This document shows, in pieces, positions 47,087-58,851 of a DNA stretch of 64,000 bases (its first letter is position 1; every line of letters starts with the position of its first letter). The position numbers and the translations under genes were made by a program. The stretch is taken from positions 74,201,505 to 74,265,504 of the forward strand of contig JAVHZZ010000005.1 of NCBI GenBank assembly GCA_036250195.1, in the 5' to 3' direction. The notes below the pieces were generated by a model. That model was given only the letters and a program-made list of their open reading frames with translations. It did not search any database and had not been told where the DNA came from. This stretch comes from Mixophyes australis. Taxonomy: Eukaryota; Chordata; Amphibia; Anura; Limnodynastidae.

Positions 47087-49699
47087 TGCAAGAGATTTCC
47101 CTTGTTACTAATAAATGTCTGTGACACAGGCAGTCTGGTATTGTGACACACTATTGGAAATTATTTGACTATATCTATATAGCTAGGGACTGTATGTGTT
47201 TTATGTATTCATAAGTCAGACTTTCCCACAACCTTCAAATGTTTAGATGTTCTTTCAAAAACCATCTCTTTTTTAAGAGGTGGCCTTATTCCAGATAACA
47301 CTATTCAGGGCTGGCGGGGTAATTCCTGCTTGTTCACCGGCACAAAAAAAAATAGAAAAATTTCTCCAATCCAAAGAGTGTTCTTTACAGTCAAAATCAT
47401 GGTTACCGATTAACTCCACGCAGGCCCAGACAGATTAACAAGTGAAAAATTACAACATTTTACAAAACAAAATTACACTTACCTTGCTCTCACAATTTAT
47501 TAAAATTAACCACACGGTGGCGTGGCTTGGATGCCATTGGAAATAAAAAAAATCAGGGCCATCCACGAGATGTAGGTCCCCCTCCAATCAAACCAGCACC
47601 CAGGACCTCCAAATTGTATTGCCGACCAGAGGAGGGAGGATCTGCAGCTGTCTCACATTGTTTGAAAAGGTGCACATATTGGGTGAGTGTGGCTGTGACT
47701 TTTTCTTTCCATTTCCTGCAAGAGCCTGCACTCCACTTCATGGCTAGCAACTGCTCTGGATGCCTCCCCTCCCCAACCTGGGTACCCACCCTTTCCCACT
47801 TGAACCATAGCTAGAGTCTGGAGGCTACCACCTCCCTTTGAACTGCCATTCACCTGAGCTAACCCCACTGGATGACAGCCATTCATGTGCCTCTGTCTCA
47901 CCAAACAGATTCCATGAAACTTCTGTGGCACCTTACATTCTGGTCATGCACAATCAAGCTGGGCTTTCTGAACAATTGTGAGATTGACTTTGTGTGTGCA
48001 TTTCAGAGTCCTGCAGCCACCAACCCCCACCATGCTCTGAACCATTGTGGGTATGTCGCTGGCCGCTCCTCCCCATATGTACATTTGCTGACTGACACTG
48101 CTGCACTTGAAGTACACTAACGCTAACAGACCTAAATCTATCTTCATGGGCAATGAGAAGAAGGCCATGGCTTAAAAGGAGTTAACTCATGGCATCCTGA
48201 AAAGCGACAGTACCTCAGGGTGTCTACCACTACTTCTGTCTCAGAGACTCTTCCGGGTAACACAACACTGAAGGTCACCACTAACCCGCCATCCATAGCG
48301 TCATCTTCACCTCCCAGGGATGCTGCAGATCTGCACGAGATTCTCCAACATATCAAGTACTTGTCAATCTAACAGGATATCTTGGACTTGGAACATAAAA
48401 TGCAAGAAACATTCTCCACCGCAATCTTAAGCATACATGCTGACATCTCACACCTGGCTGCTAGGCTTACATTTTTACAGGATGACAGAGAATCATCTAA
48501 TGACTATGTGGCTAAATTACAGGAGGCAGTATCCAGCCAGGCTTCTGGATGTCCTTCACCACTTCTTCCCTAGCGGTAGCAATGGCAGCAAGTCCGTCGG
48601 CCAAGCAGAAGTACCAGGGACACTCCTTTAATTTGGGGATAGCCCTGAGGAACTGCTCCCTTTTGATCGTGTTGAGCAGATTGCGAATATTTCAGTTTCT
48701 CAGGACCGTGCTTGACATACTTGAAGGGTTCGTCTTTACGCATCCTTGTCCTATTTGTGATGAAGACTCATTATAGCCTTGCTGACATTACTTTATTTGT
48801 TCTTTAGGTGTTTCTACATAATTATATTACTGCCACTTAGAATAGTGTCTGTTTCTATGGGATAACTATTTTTGCTGTTTGATGTCTGCTTTAGTTACTT
48901 TACACTACTTGTTTTTCTGCATGTGGGGGGAGGCAGTTGCCGCCATGCACTCGTTCTTTACACCACTTGATTTTTCATACCTGTCACCATGTACTTGGTT
49001 GATCCCTACATGATCCCCAGTGTTTCATCTCTCTTTTCGCCCCTCTGGGCCCCTTCATGATGTTCTCACCTCCATCTCTCTCCCCCTTGGCCTTCCATAT
49101 CTCAACTCCTCCTGGCTCATACCCGCCTGCTTTTTTGATTCCCCCCTAAATGATGCCACCTGCAAATAACCCTATAGATGCGCCTCCTACCACAGGTCAC
49201 TCCCTTAGAGTCTATTCCATAAATGCTAAAGGATTACTGTCCCTGAGAAAAGGTCCCAGGCTCTTCATTTTTTCCACCCTGACAGGGCCGACATGGGTCT
49301 TTATCCAGGAGACCCATTTCAAGCTAGGTTAAACAACAAAATAATGGTCTTAAAACAGATCTCCTGCTTAAAATCAGGGATTTTTAAACTAAACACAAAT
49401 CTTCCCTGGCTGTGGGAATGCTGCGTGACCAGACAGAGGCCAGGGTTGCCTTTAATAAATTGCTTGGTGATAGAAAGAAATTGCCCTTTGATCGTTGCAA
49501 GCATAAATACTACAGGTGGGGGAACAAGCCGAGGAATCTGATAGCTCAGGTGCTGCAAGCCTCTTTTATTAATTCAGCAAAGGATGCTAGTGGGAAGGAG
49601 AGCCATTTGACAGGGGATATAGTCTCAGCCTTCCATGCATAGTACTCCCGGTTATATAACATTGCTGGACCTCTCCCCTGGTGATCCGTGACTCTAGGC

Positions 49700-50655
49700 G
49701 GGAACAGATTAGTGAGTATCTCCAGAGATGCAATTTCCCCAAGCTTTCATAGTCTGACAGGGAGATGCTGGACCAACATTTTACCCTGAAAGAATTAGAG
49801 AAGGCTATCTCTTTCACACCAACTGGCAAAAGCCCAGGGCCCGATGGGTTTACAATTGGCTATTATAAGATGTTTGGCCAGGTGTTAAATACTTTTCTTT
49901 TGGGGCCTTAAGTGAGATCTCCGACAAATCCAGCTTTTCCCAGCAGTCGCTAGAATCACACATTACGATTCTTCCTAACAATGGAAAGGACCCCAACCTG
50001 TGCTCCAGGGATCATCTGATCGCCCTGTTAAATGTTGATCTAAAACTTTTTGTGAAATGACAGCAAACTTCCTGAGGACCCTCCTGCCAGATCTAATACA
50101 TAACAAACAGGTCAGCCTTGTTCCTGGCAGCGAGGCTCGTGACAAAAACAACAAGATTATCAATCTGATGCAACTGATAGAGGATAGGCACACTCCTGTC
50201 CTATTAATATCAACTGACACGGAAAAGGCTTCTGACAGGATAGATTGTCAATTCCTCGAAGGGGTGCTGGAGCACATGGGATTGGGTACGGTCTGTTTTC
50301 ATAGAATCCTCTCCCTTTACAGGAATCCTACGACTCGTATTAAGATTAATGACTCTCTGTCCGACACATTCTCCATTTACAATGGCGCGCGTTAGGGTTG
50401 CACGCTTTTCCCACTGATATTTGTCATTTGCATGCATAACCCTGAAGTTACTGGGGTGTGGGAGGGGGGGTGGACCACAAATCACCCCTCTTTGTGGATG
50501 ATTTGTTGGCAATGGTCACCAACCCTACAATTTCATTGCCCAATTTAATGCTTGAGTTTAAAGAAGTTGGGGCACTGTTCAACTTTACAATTAATTATAC
50601 TAAATCTATGGCCCTGAATCTTTCCATCCCACCGCATATCTTAGAGGGTCTCTGA
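49700..50655 (+). pseudogene. L1 reverse-transcriptase domain, broken
   Basis: [20 protein letters not shown] is at 49816-49875. LLISTDTEKASDRIDCQFLE (50201-50260) holds the first catalytic Asp motif (normally STDAEKAFDR). LFVDDLLAMV (50490-50519) is the FADD-type active-site motif. The frame breaks near 49910, 50000-50056, 50394 and 50455. This is the retained core of L1 ORF2. Confidence 0.8.
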
Positions 50656-50837
50656 TGTTCACCTTTCACCTGGCATCTCTCTCAGATCAAATATCTAGGA
50701 GTGTTACTGCCAATTTTATCCCTTTAATTCTCAAGTTCCGCGCAGAATTTAGACGCTGGGAGGATGAATATAATTAAAATGAGCATTCTACCAAAGCTTT
50801 TACATCTCCTCCAAATGCTTCCAATACACATTCCCCG

Positions 50838-51015
50838 AAGGGGGTATATTTACTAAACTGCGGGTTTGAACAAGTGGAGCAGTTGCCTATAGTTACCAAT
50901 CAGATTCTAGCTGTCATTTTGAAGCATGTACTAAATAAATGATAACTAGAATCTGATTGATTTCTAAAGGCAATATCTCCACTTTTTCAAACCCGCAGTT
51001 TAGTAAATATATCCG
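50838..51015. mobile_element. Palindromic MITE (family P) inside the L1 ORF2
   Basis: GGGGTATATTTACTAAACTG at the left end and CAGTTTAGTAAATATATCC at the right end are inverted, with the CCAATCAGATTCTAGCTGTC core. The LINE frame before it (LPIHIPR) and after it (YFLDLQKLACMFVWAG) becomes continuous if the element and a short duplication (GAAG/GCAG) are ignored. Confidence 0.75.
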
Positions 51016-53504
51016 CAGGTATTTCCTAGATCTTCAAAAATTGGCTTGTATGTTTGTATGGGCCGGTGAGCCTCTCAGGTTTTTCCACAATATTTTATAT
51101 AGGCAAAAGACACATGAGGGCCTTCAATTACCCATCTTTGCTATATACTATCACGCTGTACTTCTCAATAGGGTAATGGAGTGGACTAGAGCAGCGCCTT
51201 CCAAGCAATGGGTTCGCTATAGAGGGGCAGACAACAGGTGCTTCTACCACCGTACTCACCTGGTTGCCCAAATTTTCATACTCCTCACACTCCACTATTG
51301 GTCCCATGCTTCAATGCTTGGCGAGGTTGAGAACTTTTAAATTCATCTCATCTCCACTGTCTCCCCTCACCACCATTACTGCTAACCCAGACTTCCCCCC
51401 TGGACTGACACTAAGGGCTTTCAAGGTATAGTCTACAGGTAAGGCAATCAGGAGTGGACAGCTGGTGGCCAATGGACATGTACGTGCATTTTCTCTCTCA
51501 CAGTAAAAACAAGGCCTACCTGCATGAGAGTGTTGGCTGTACTTGCAGGACAGATAGTATCTAAAAATGAAGGCGGTTATGGAGGGATCGAGTAGGAGCA
51601 TGTCTGGCTTTGAGGAGCTGTGTTGTGTCTTCACAGAACCAAAACACACTATTTCCACTATATAACAACTGTACATTTTAAACCTCTAACCCACCCTACC
51701 TGGTTACACTGGTGCATGGGAAAGAGAACTTGGGAGGACTGCCTCTGACCAATATTGGGCTATAGCATTCCAGTACACCCTGGTGAGCTCTACTAGCCTT
51801 TCGGTGGTGGAAACACGGTACAAAGTTCTTTCTCACTGGTACAGGCATCCTCTCAAATAAATAAGATACATCCAGGTTCCTCAGGGTCGTGCTGGAAATG
51901 TGGCTCAGGGTCAGGGCCCCCCTCCATATTTGGTTGTCTTGCCCTGTAATAGCGCTGTAGTGGCGCAAGGTGAAAGCGGTTGCAGAAGACAAACGGTTGT
52001 CCAGTCCCAGAAGACCCAGATTTCTGGTTGGTTAGCCTCCCAGACGTTTCCATTTCCCCCCCAAAAAATCTGTACTCTGCAATTTGTGCAATGTCGCCAT
52101 AGCACTTATCCCAGTCCATTGACAGTCTCCTGCCTCTCCTGACATGCGGGAGTGGTTCAGACAGATAGACATTTATAGGCTCATGGATAACATTGCCCTC
52201 TCTGACCAAAAGAGAATTACTGAATACACAGCGATGTTGCTCCGTGGCTTGAATTTAAGGAATCTCCGTTTTACCACTCCCTCATGGATTGTGGATAGCC
52301 ACTTATCGCGGGAGGACCATCTGGGCAGACACACTGGAGGATAGGCATAATGAACACGTTCCCATTTGGCTTCCCTAGCAACGCTGATCTCACAGTAAGA
52401 GCAATCCCCTTTCCCCTCCCCTCCACTCTTCTTTTTGCTTTCTCCTTTCCACCCTATGTACCTTCTCTCCTACTTATCTTTCTAATCTGTCGTTTATTGT
52501 TTGTCTTTACAGTTTGCATCATTTATTATTGGTTGATATAATGCGATGTTCTCAAATGATTGCTCTGGTATTATGCTTCATCTGCTGTATATATTCCCCT
52601 AGTCTTTCAATAAAAACAAATTACACAAAAAAATTAACCACACAAGACCTGCCTACTCCAATTTTAATGACACCTACAGTATTCTCATCTATAAACCCAC
52701 AAACACTACCAGCTAATTGCATCTTTACCACTTTCAAATCTAGGGTTTTAAAATTCTTACTAAATATTATGCTCATGGAACTTCAGTCTATGCTCCCAAC
52801 TTTTCATCACTGACCACCAGCTTGGATTTGTGGGGATCATCACTCAGTAAAGGGCAGCTGTGACAGCAGTAGTTACTTCCTCAATACAATCTTCTTCCTC
52901 AAATACCTTTCACAGATTAGACACCAACAAGCAGGGTAACTCGGCTTTGCATGGGTCCGAATTGTAATCTGTAGCAGTTTTTAAATATTAGCAAATTATT
53001 TGGTAAATAGACCAGAAATGCTATTTTGAAAGTAAGATGTTGGTTTGTTGTGTTGTCTTTATGTCGTGTTGTTGTTGTATGGCTTCCTTCCAGCAGTCAA
53101 ACAAAGGTTTACAACCCAAAAATGATGTTTTCAATATTTGTTTCTCTGTCGCTTTGTCGTTATGTGGTCTAATAGCTCACTTGTTCAATACTAAATAATT
53201 ATGTAAGATTTGGCAGCTTTATCTTGAGAGTTGTGGAAGATATTCGCCAACAAACAAACAAAGGAACAAACAAACTTCTTCATAAACATAAATATATATT
53301 ATATATATACTGGAATGTATCCTGGAACCTGATAGCCAGAACCCACCTAGCTATATTTTAAGAACAATGAACAACAGCTTCACTGCAATATCAACAATAT
53401 ACAATAAACAATATACATATTTACAATGAGCTATAATGTCACCTTATCCACATGTAATTAAACACTGCAGTTGTACTCTGGTGAGCTGTGGAACAAAACC
53501 ACGG

Positions 53505-54331
53505 TGTCACGGAGCCTGAGTTTGGAATAGGCCTCGAAGCCCCGCTCTAGATAGACTTACCCCCAGAGAGGTGCGGAGTCTAACGGTAGAGAGGTATTCA
53601 CCAGGGATTCCCACTATGGACTTAGCTGCTTTCTAGCCGCAGGTCGCGGTTCTCTAAGGGGGATTACAGCAGGGTTAGATGGAACCGTGGAGTGGAGCAG
53701 GACTGCTGGATAAATGCAGAGGTTCAGGTGAATGGCAGTGAACCGTTGTGTTGAAGTCTTTAGAAAGCGAATAGCTGAGAACAGAACTGATTATGAGGCA
53801 CGATGTTCCTGCAATAATACCGCAGGTCTTGATCGTGGAACAAGTAACACAGGATACTAACTGAGAGGTGGTGAACTGCAGAGAACTGATGCACCGAGAT
53901 CCCTGGAATGTCAATGGCTTGAGGATGGGACCGATGATGAGGCAGGAGGTTCTTGCAATAATACCACAGGTCTTGATTGTGGAACAGGTAACACAGGATA
54001 CCGATGTGGAGACAGAGAGAACAGAGTCCTAACTGGTAAGGAGACCTGAAGATTTGGTACCTTAGTAGAGAAGCAGGTGCTTTAAATAGACAGAGCTGAC
54101 AGGCAATTGGCCAATCAAGAGAATGCAGGAAGTTTTAAAAAGACCAGGTGTGCGCATGCTCAGTTCAGACCAGCAAGTGAATGCAGGGAGTGAGAACCAA
54201 AAGAAACAGGTAACAGTGAACAAAATGCAGGTTAGCTGGTTCAATGTATGACACAGGACTATAAAAAGTACACATATTGTAAGAAACAAGGGACAGGCTG
54301 GTTAAGGTGTTATCAAACTTGTTTCGTCACA
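53505..54331 (-). mobile_element. Solo LTR (Gypsy-like)
   Basis: Starts TGTCACGG and ends CGTCACA on the plus strand. On the minus strand it has an NRF1-like GAGCATGCGCACA (about 54155), ATTGGCCAAT and TATTTAAAGC in promoter order, then the shared block AGGTCGCGGTTCTC (plus strand, 53641-53654). A unit of about 63 bp (GTTCCTGCAATAATACCGC...CACAGGATAC) occurs twice, at 53795-53858 and 53940-54002. No target duplication was found. Confidence 0.68.
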
Positions 54332-55391
54332 GCCTATGACCCATAGCACCAAAGTCCCTTTGTCTTGAGGTATTCGGGATTCGTGTTATCGGAAGCTTAC
54401 TATTCCTAACTTACAGATAAAAGCAAGAAAAAATCTACTTATACAGCTGAGAACCAATCATGTAAAGACTTTATTGAGCACCCTGAAAATTTTCTGCAAA
54501 AGAGTCTATTAATTTAAGATTTGAATGTTTTGCTTTTTGTGCCCTTTCAAAACCAGACCTATTTTAAAACGTTATTGATCTGCCAATTGTAGCAGGAATA
54601 CAACATATCCACATGCAAAATTCTTCTTTGGGGAGAAATGGGGCATAAGGCCACTGGAATGAAGACAAATTATGGAGTGTTGGCATAATTTAAGGGTTAA
54701 AGCTGACCTTTATTTTGTGTACAACACAGTTTTTCAACATTATATTATTATGCTGCGGAGAAGGTTATGTAAGGAGCTAGGTGGGTTTTAATATTTAAAT
54801 TTCTATAACTTTTTTGACTTTTTAAAAAGTTTTTTTATAAATTTTTAGTTCTTTTTTAATTACTTAAAAAGCTTTTCCATCCTGATTTTTTTTTTACCTT
54901 GGGTAGACCATATATAATGAGGTAAGGGTCTGATGGATCTCCATAGTACTTTTGGACTACTAAATAAAGGGTTTTATGGACATCTGGTCTGCTCCTCCCC
55001 TGCGCTACTATTGGGCTCCCCATTGTGATATAATGTCATCAGTGCCTCACCAAGGAGCTTGCAAACGAATCTACTATTTTTTCCCCATCACATGACCTTT
55101 TGACTATCACTGACAGCCTGCGACCAACAATGGTGAGAGTTTGGAGCTGTCAATACCAGCCACTGTAAATATATGTCTGCTCAGCTATGTTATGTATGAG
55201 CCAGAACTGTTAGGCCTGCCCCGTTGGTGGACAATTCTCTCTCCAATTTGACTGCTTGAAATGGGTGTAAAAGAACCCTAATAAATGTAACAGAAAATAT
55301 ACTAAAAAAAACTGTATGTAATGCTGAAAAAAATATTTTTACAATCTTACAATGGGACTGCTTGGTATCAAGGAAATAACTACCAAAGGTG

Positions 55392-55741
55392 CAGTGGCAG
55401 ATCCAGGGGGGGGCGATCGGGGCAATCGCCCCCCCTACCAGGGGCTTGCTGCCGACAGACATTTGCCCTACCCGGGGCGATTTTAGGGGGGGGATTTAGG
55501 CCCCGCCCTCTTTCTGTGTTCTAAGGCTGCCGACAGCTGCACACTGTGCAGGTCCATTCAGCAGTGACAGTATGCTGCCCGGCTGCTCTGATCAGAGCAG
55601 CGGGGCAGCACACTTTCCCTGCTGAACGGACCTGCACATACTGTGCAGCCGCCGGCAGCCTTAGAACACAGAAAGAGGGCGGGGCCTAAATCCCCCCCCT
55701 AAAATCGCCCCGGGTAGGGCAAATGTCTGGGTCCGCCCCTG
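55392..55741. mobile_element. Fold-back hAT-type element with perfect 8-bp target duplication
   Basis: Starts CAGTGGCAGATCCAG and ends GGGTCCGCCCCTG. CAAAGGTG flanks both sides exactly (55384-55391 and 55742-55749). Positions 55456-55591 and 55592-55728 are near-perfect inverted copies meeting at TCTGATCAGA with no loop. The left 64 bp match the right end of the related element at 24261-24504. No coding potential. Confidence 0.82.
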
Positions 55742-56724
55742 CAAAGGTGCAGGGGGTACATCTACTATGGGGTTCACAGATGAGGAAGGCTTGAGTTATC
55801 TGTCAAAGCCCTATGTGTATTTGCAAGTTTTTTCACCATTGGAAGCTACATGGGGGCCTTTCAATATTTTCTTGTGGGTCCCACAAATGTGTAGTTATGT
55901 CCATGCTTGGGAGACTGACTGATCGTGCCTAATTAGAAAGTAATAATAAAATAATTTTTCGTTTTCCAGTGGATAGTTGCGACCTGCCCTTCATTTCAAG
56001 GGGCAATGCCTGGTTTAAAGAGTTTTACCAAGAGTAATAATGGCCCTAGTTTATTACTATTTACCAGCTACAGAGATCAATTCCCCATATTCTGCATAGT
56101 GGGTGTAATTCTCAGTATCTATTTATATCCTTTAAGATTTATAAGTTAAGAAGTACCAAATAAAAAACAACATTATAAGCACATTCAGTGAACTTAGTGG
56201 GGATTTGAGGGCACACAATTTGTACTACATTTTATGTAGCCTAGATCCATTTTCTCAGCAGCAAAGTGTTTCTGGAAATCATTATAAAACCTATATCTGT
56301 TGTTGGTTCACAATACGATCGATATTTTTATGAACCTCCAGCTATGTTTCAGAAAATGAGTCTTAACGTTGAACCCAAAGCATGAAAACACATACAGTTA
56401 TAATTCATTTCCATGAGGAATTGATTCATGAGTCCATAATATATATTATGAATGCAGCCTCAACGTTAGCCGGCATGTCAGTACTGCACTAGATATTCTG
56501 AAAGCAAAGAATAATCCATGATGCTGAGAATATCTTTTAAATATACTACATACAATATAAAACATTTCAAAAGGTCTGTTTTATCAAAAATACAGCAGTG
56601 TCCTGTGAACAAGACCTATAACTGTAACTGTAAACTATGCTTAAAAAAACGTAAATTTCACCAGTGAAGATTTTGGGGGGCTGATTTCAACATCTGCATT
56701 TATCTTACTCTCCGGAAGACTTAC

Positions 56725-56811
56725 CTTTTAGATAGCAGATCATATTCATGCAATATCATCATTAGATTTTCAACAAGATTGAGTTCACTTATTGCAGCTC
56801 TGCATTCTGGA
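56725..56811 (-). CDS. NEK10: NEK10 coding exon (armadillo region, first exon in window)
   Basis: 87 nt, acceptor TTTTTGCAG and donor GTAAGT on the minus strand. It starts one base into a codon, encodes 28 residues beginning PECRAAISEL and ending LHEYDLLSK, and ends with two bases of a split Arg codon completed by the next exon. Leucine-rich amphipathic helices fit an armadillo repeat. The preceding exon was not found before 64000. Confidence 0.93.
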
Positions 56812-57166
56812 CTGCAAAAATGAAAATAAAAAGTTAAAAGCACCAGGTTGTACGACCCCCAATACATGTTGTTAAAAACAGAGTTTGGTATAAAGCACCT
56901 GACATGGGAAAGGAAATATATGTAATCAGACCTGGGACTTTGTGAATACTTCAGATAGCCCCAACAGTTCATAAACACAGCTCTTCGTACATTAGATACT
57001 GAGGTTTATCTTTAACCTATTATATTGATGACACAGTAAGTATATTCTACTCCCTTGTAACTGGCTTCTAGAAATTTGCTATTTTTGAAAAATATTTGAC
57101 ACTCTCCAATTTCTCCTTTTACTCTCCACGTTACCCTTCCCCTACCTTTTAACTCCCCCCTCCACC

Positions 57167-57181
57167 CCCCCCCCCCCCCCA
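57167..57181. repeat. Poly-C tract
   Basis: About 15 uninterrupted C after a C-rich lead-in (CCCCCCTCCA). It is in the intron upstream of the exon at 56725. Confidence 0.85.
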
Positions 57182-57422
57182 CTTCGCCATCTCAGTATAG
57201 TTTCATCTTTATATTTCAAATGATGACATAATGAACACTGGTTTAGATTGTTTCAAAATGTTCTGTATTATAATTATAATTTTACATGTTGGTCACATTG
57301 TCATTTGATATAGGTACATATTTTTTATGTCTTGAAATAAAAAAAATAACAAGTTACATTTATGAACACTACTTATAGAGTAGTGCTTGAACACACAATC
57401 TTCCCATATCAGGAAACTCACA

Positions 57423-57423
<1 letters not shown>

Positions 57424-57476
<53 letters not shown>
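57424..57476. repeat. (ATT)n microsatellite
   Basis: About 17 uninterrupted ATT units. The open frame of polyleucine across it is an artefact. Confidence 0.95.
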
Positions 57477-57736
57477 GTGCTTTAAGGGGATACTGCACCT
57501 TCCACTATCATACTAATAGCATATGGCTTCCTATTTGTCTCCACCCCCTCTGCTAACATCATGAGGATACCCCCATGCATGAGTATGGGTCACATGCAGT
57601 CCTGTCCTCACTAACATAACCACAAGTGTGGACAAGATACTGCCTCTCACAAGATCAGCGCACTCATCTCCTCAAATATTTTGAGCCGTTGAGAGCATTT
57701 TCGTGATCTGATATGTTATAGGTTGTTCTATCCCTG

Positions 57737-57788
57737 CCCACTTCAACATGGGGGACAAACCCTGTCCACTTCAACATGGGGGACAAAC
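57737..57788. repeat. Short tandem duplication
   Basis: CCACTTCAACATGGGGGACA occurs twice in direct succession, about 26 bp apart. Confidence 0.85.
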
Positions 57789-58851
57789 ACACAAAGGTGC
57801 TTTGACCCAAGACAAATGGACCATAAAAAATAATTAAACATATACTAAAAATGAAGCCATAATATAAACAATAAGCATAAAATAGACAAAATAGGTGCCG
57901 ATTGGTATTCACAACCTATATGAATGATTGAACAATTTACACCTGACTATATCTTCTGCTCCCAAAAGAGGCAATCTACTGAAATTGCCCTATAGAAAAA
58001 GATTGAATAGAATAGGAAGCGCTGTTATAGTAGATGATATTTATTAATAAATAAATAAAATTGAAATAAACCAAGTAAACACATATAATCAAATGTTGCA
58101 AGATATTCTAATAATTAATAGTAAAATCACTATACCAGTATAGAGGAGTAACCTACAGGTGTTAAATTAAGTCACATGATTTTAAGATATAGTTCATGAC
58201 AACGTTACCATATTGTTTCATAATGGTTTGCAGCAAATTGTGGTGTGTAAGCAAACAAGCGGTTATCACAGGGGAGCAATCAACCCTATTTTACCCTATT
58301 AAGTTAAGAGTGCCAAACAAAAGATTGGCTAAAATGTTTTTTTGGATCACTCCAAGTTAAAAATATAAACCTCATGGCAAACATAATTAATCAAAGCAAC
58401 ACTTTCCATAACCCATTTTTGAGAAGACCTCTGAAATGGAAAACCTAACCTTTGCCAATTATATATATATGCCCCTATGAAAATGATGAATTTGTTCTAG
58501 GAATCCACATAACAAAATCATATTTCATGTGTAAATGACCGGGAAATCATCTCCATGTTTAGTGGAATTAAAGTCAAATCTTTGCTATGTTATTCTTGGT
58601 ATCCTGCTTCATTTGCTAAACCTGGTAATCCTGTTTCCTTTGATAAACCTGGTCATCCGGCTACCCTGCAATTCATCTTTTGTGTCTAGTATTCTGCATT
58701 TATCTTGAATCTGCTGCATCTATGAATTAAGCTTGTTTAACCATTGACTGCACCTAGTTATACCTGTGCGATTCTTGTTTGCAATAAAGACATTCTATTT
58801 TCACGACCACAACTCTCCATAGTATTCATACTGGGAATCCCAAATACCCAT

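Larger units (their letters stand above)
47516..52629 (+). mobile_element. L1/Tx1-type LINE, 5'-complete, with 14-bp target duplications
   Basis: Starts GGTGGCGTGGCTTGG, like the 5' end of the L1 at 2692. It ends near TCAATAAAAACAAATTACAC at 52608-52627. AAAATTAACCACAC occurs directly before (47502-47515) and after (52630-52643), a target-primed insertion signature. The order on the plus strand is: ORF1 remnant (48382-48573), start of the AP endonuclease (SLRVYSINAKGLL...FIQETHFK, 49189-49325), linker (HKYYRWGNKPRNLIAQVLQ, about 49500), reverse transcriptase (49790-50560), thumb and distal region (51010-51340), and C-terminal region (51820-52340). Many stops, frameshifts and a missing part of the endonuclease show it is dead. 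Confidence 0.85.
45584..56724. other. 11-kb NEK10 intron
   Basis: Apart from the elements listed (Harbinger-like, L1, LTR, fold-back hAT), 52644-53504, 54332-55383 and 55750-56724 are AT-rich and hold nothing I can assign. No further armadillo-type exon was seen, in line with the codon joining across this intron. Confidence 0.5.
6292..56811 (-). other. NEK10: NEK10 gene body, partial (13 internal coding exons)
   Basis: NEK10 is a NIMA-related protein kinase with an N-terminal armadillo-repeat region and a central kinase domain. In mammals it is linked to motile cilia and has been reported to have tyrosine-kinase activity. Thirteen exons with AG/GT borders read in order on the minus strand. 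Their split codons all close, giving about 460 codons without a stop. Numbering from the first complete codon, residues 1-200 are helical armadillo-like repeats, about 200-280 the linker, and 280-460 the kinase. Visible kinase motifs are the glycine loop LGSGAFGSV (288-296), Lys311 in LFAMKE, alpha-C Glu337, HRDLSPNN (HRD at 416-418) and DFG (436-438). The gene is incomplete at both window edges: start codon, APE motif, rest of the C-lobe and coiled-coil tail are not here. The exon order and sequence match my memory of vertebrate NEK10 closely, so the family call is firm; no search was run. Confidence 0.96.

Noticed and set aside
57362..57556. Polyleucine-containing frame as a signal-peptide protein
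   Set aside because: The leucine run is an ATT microsatellite.
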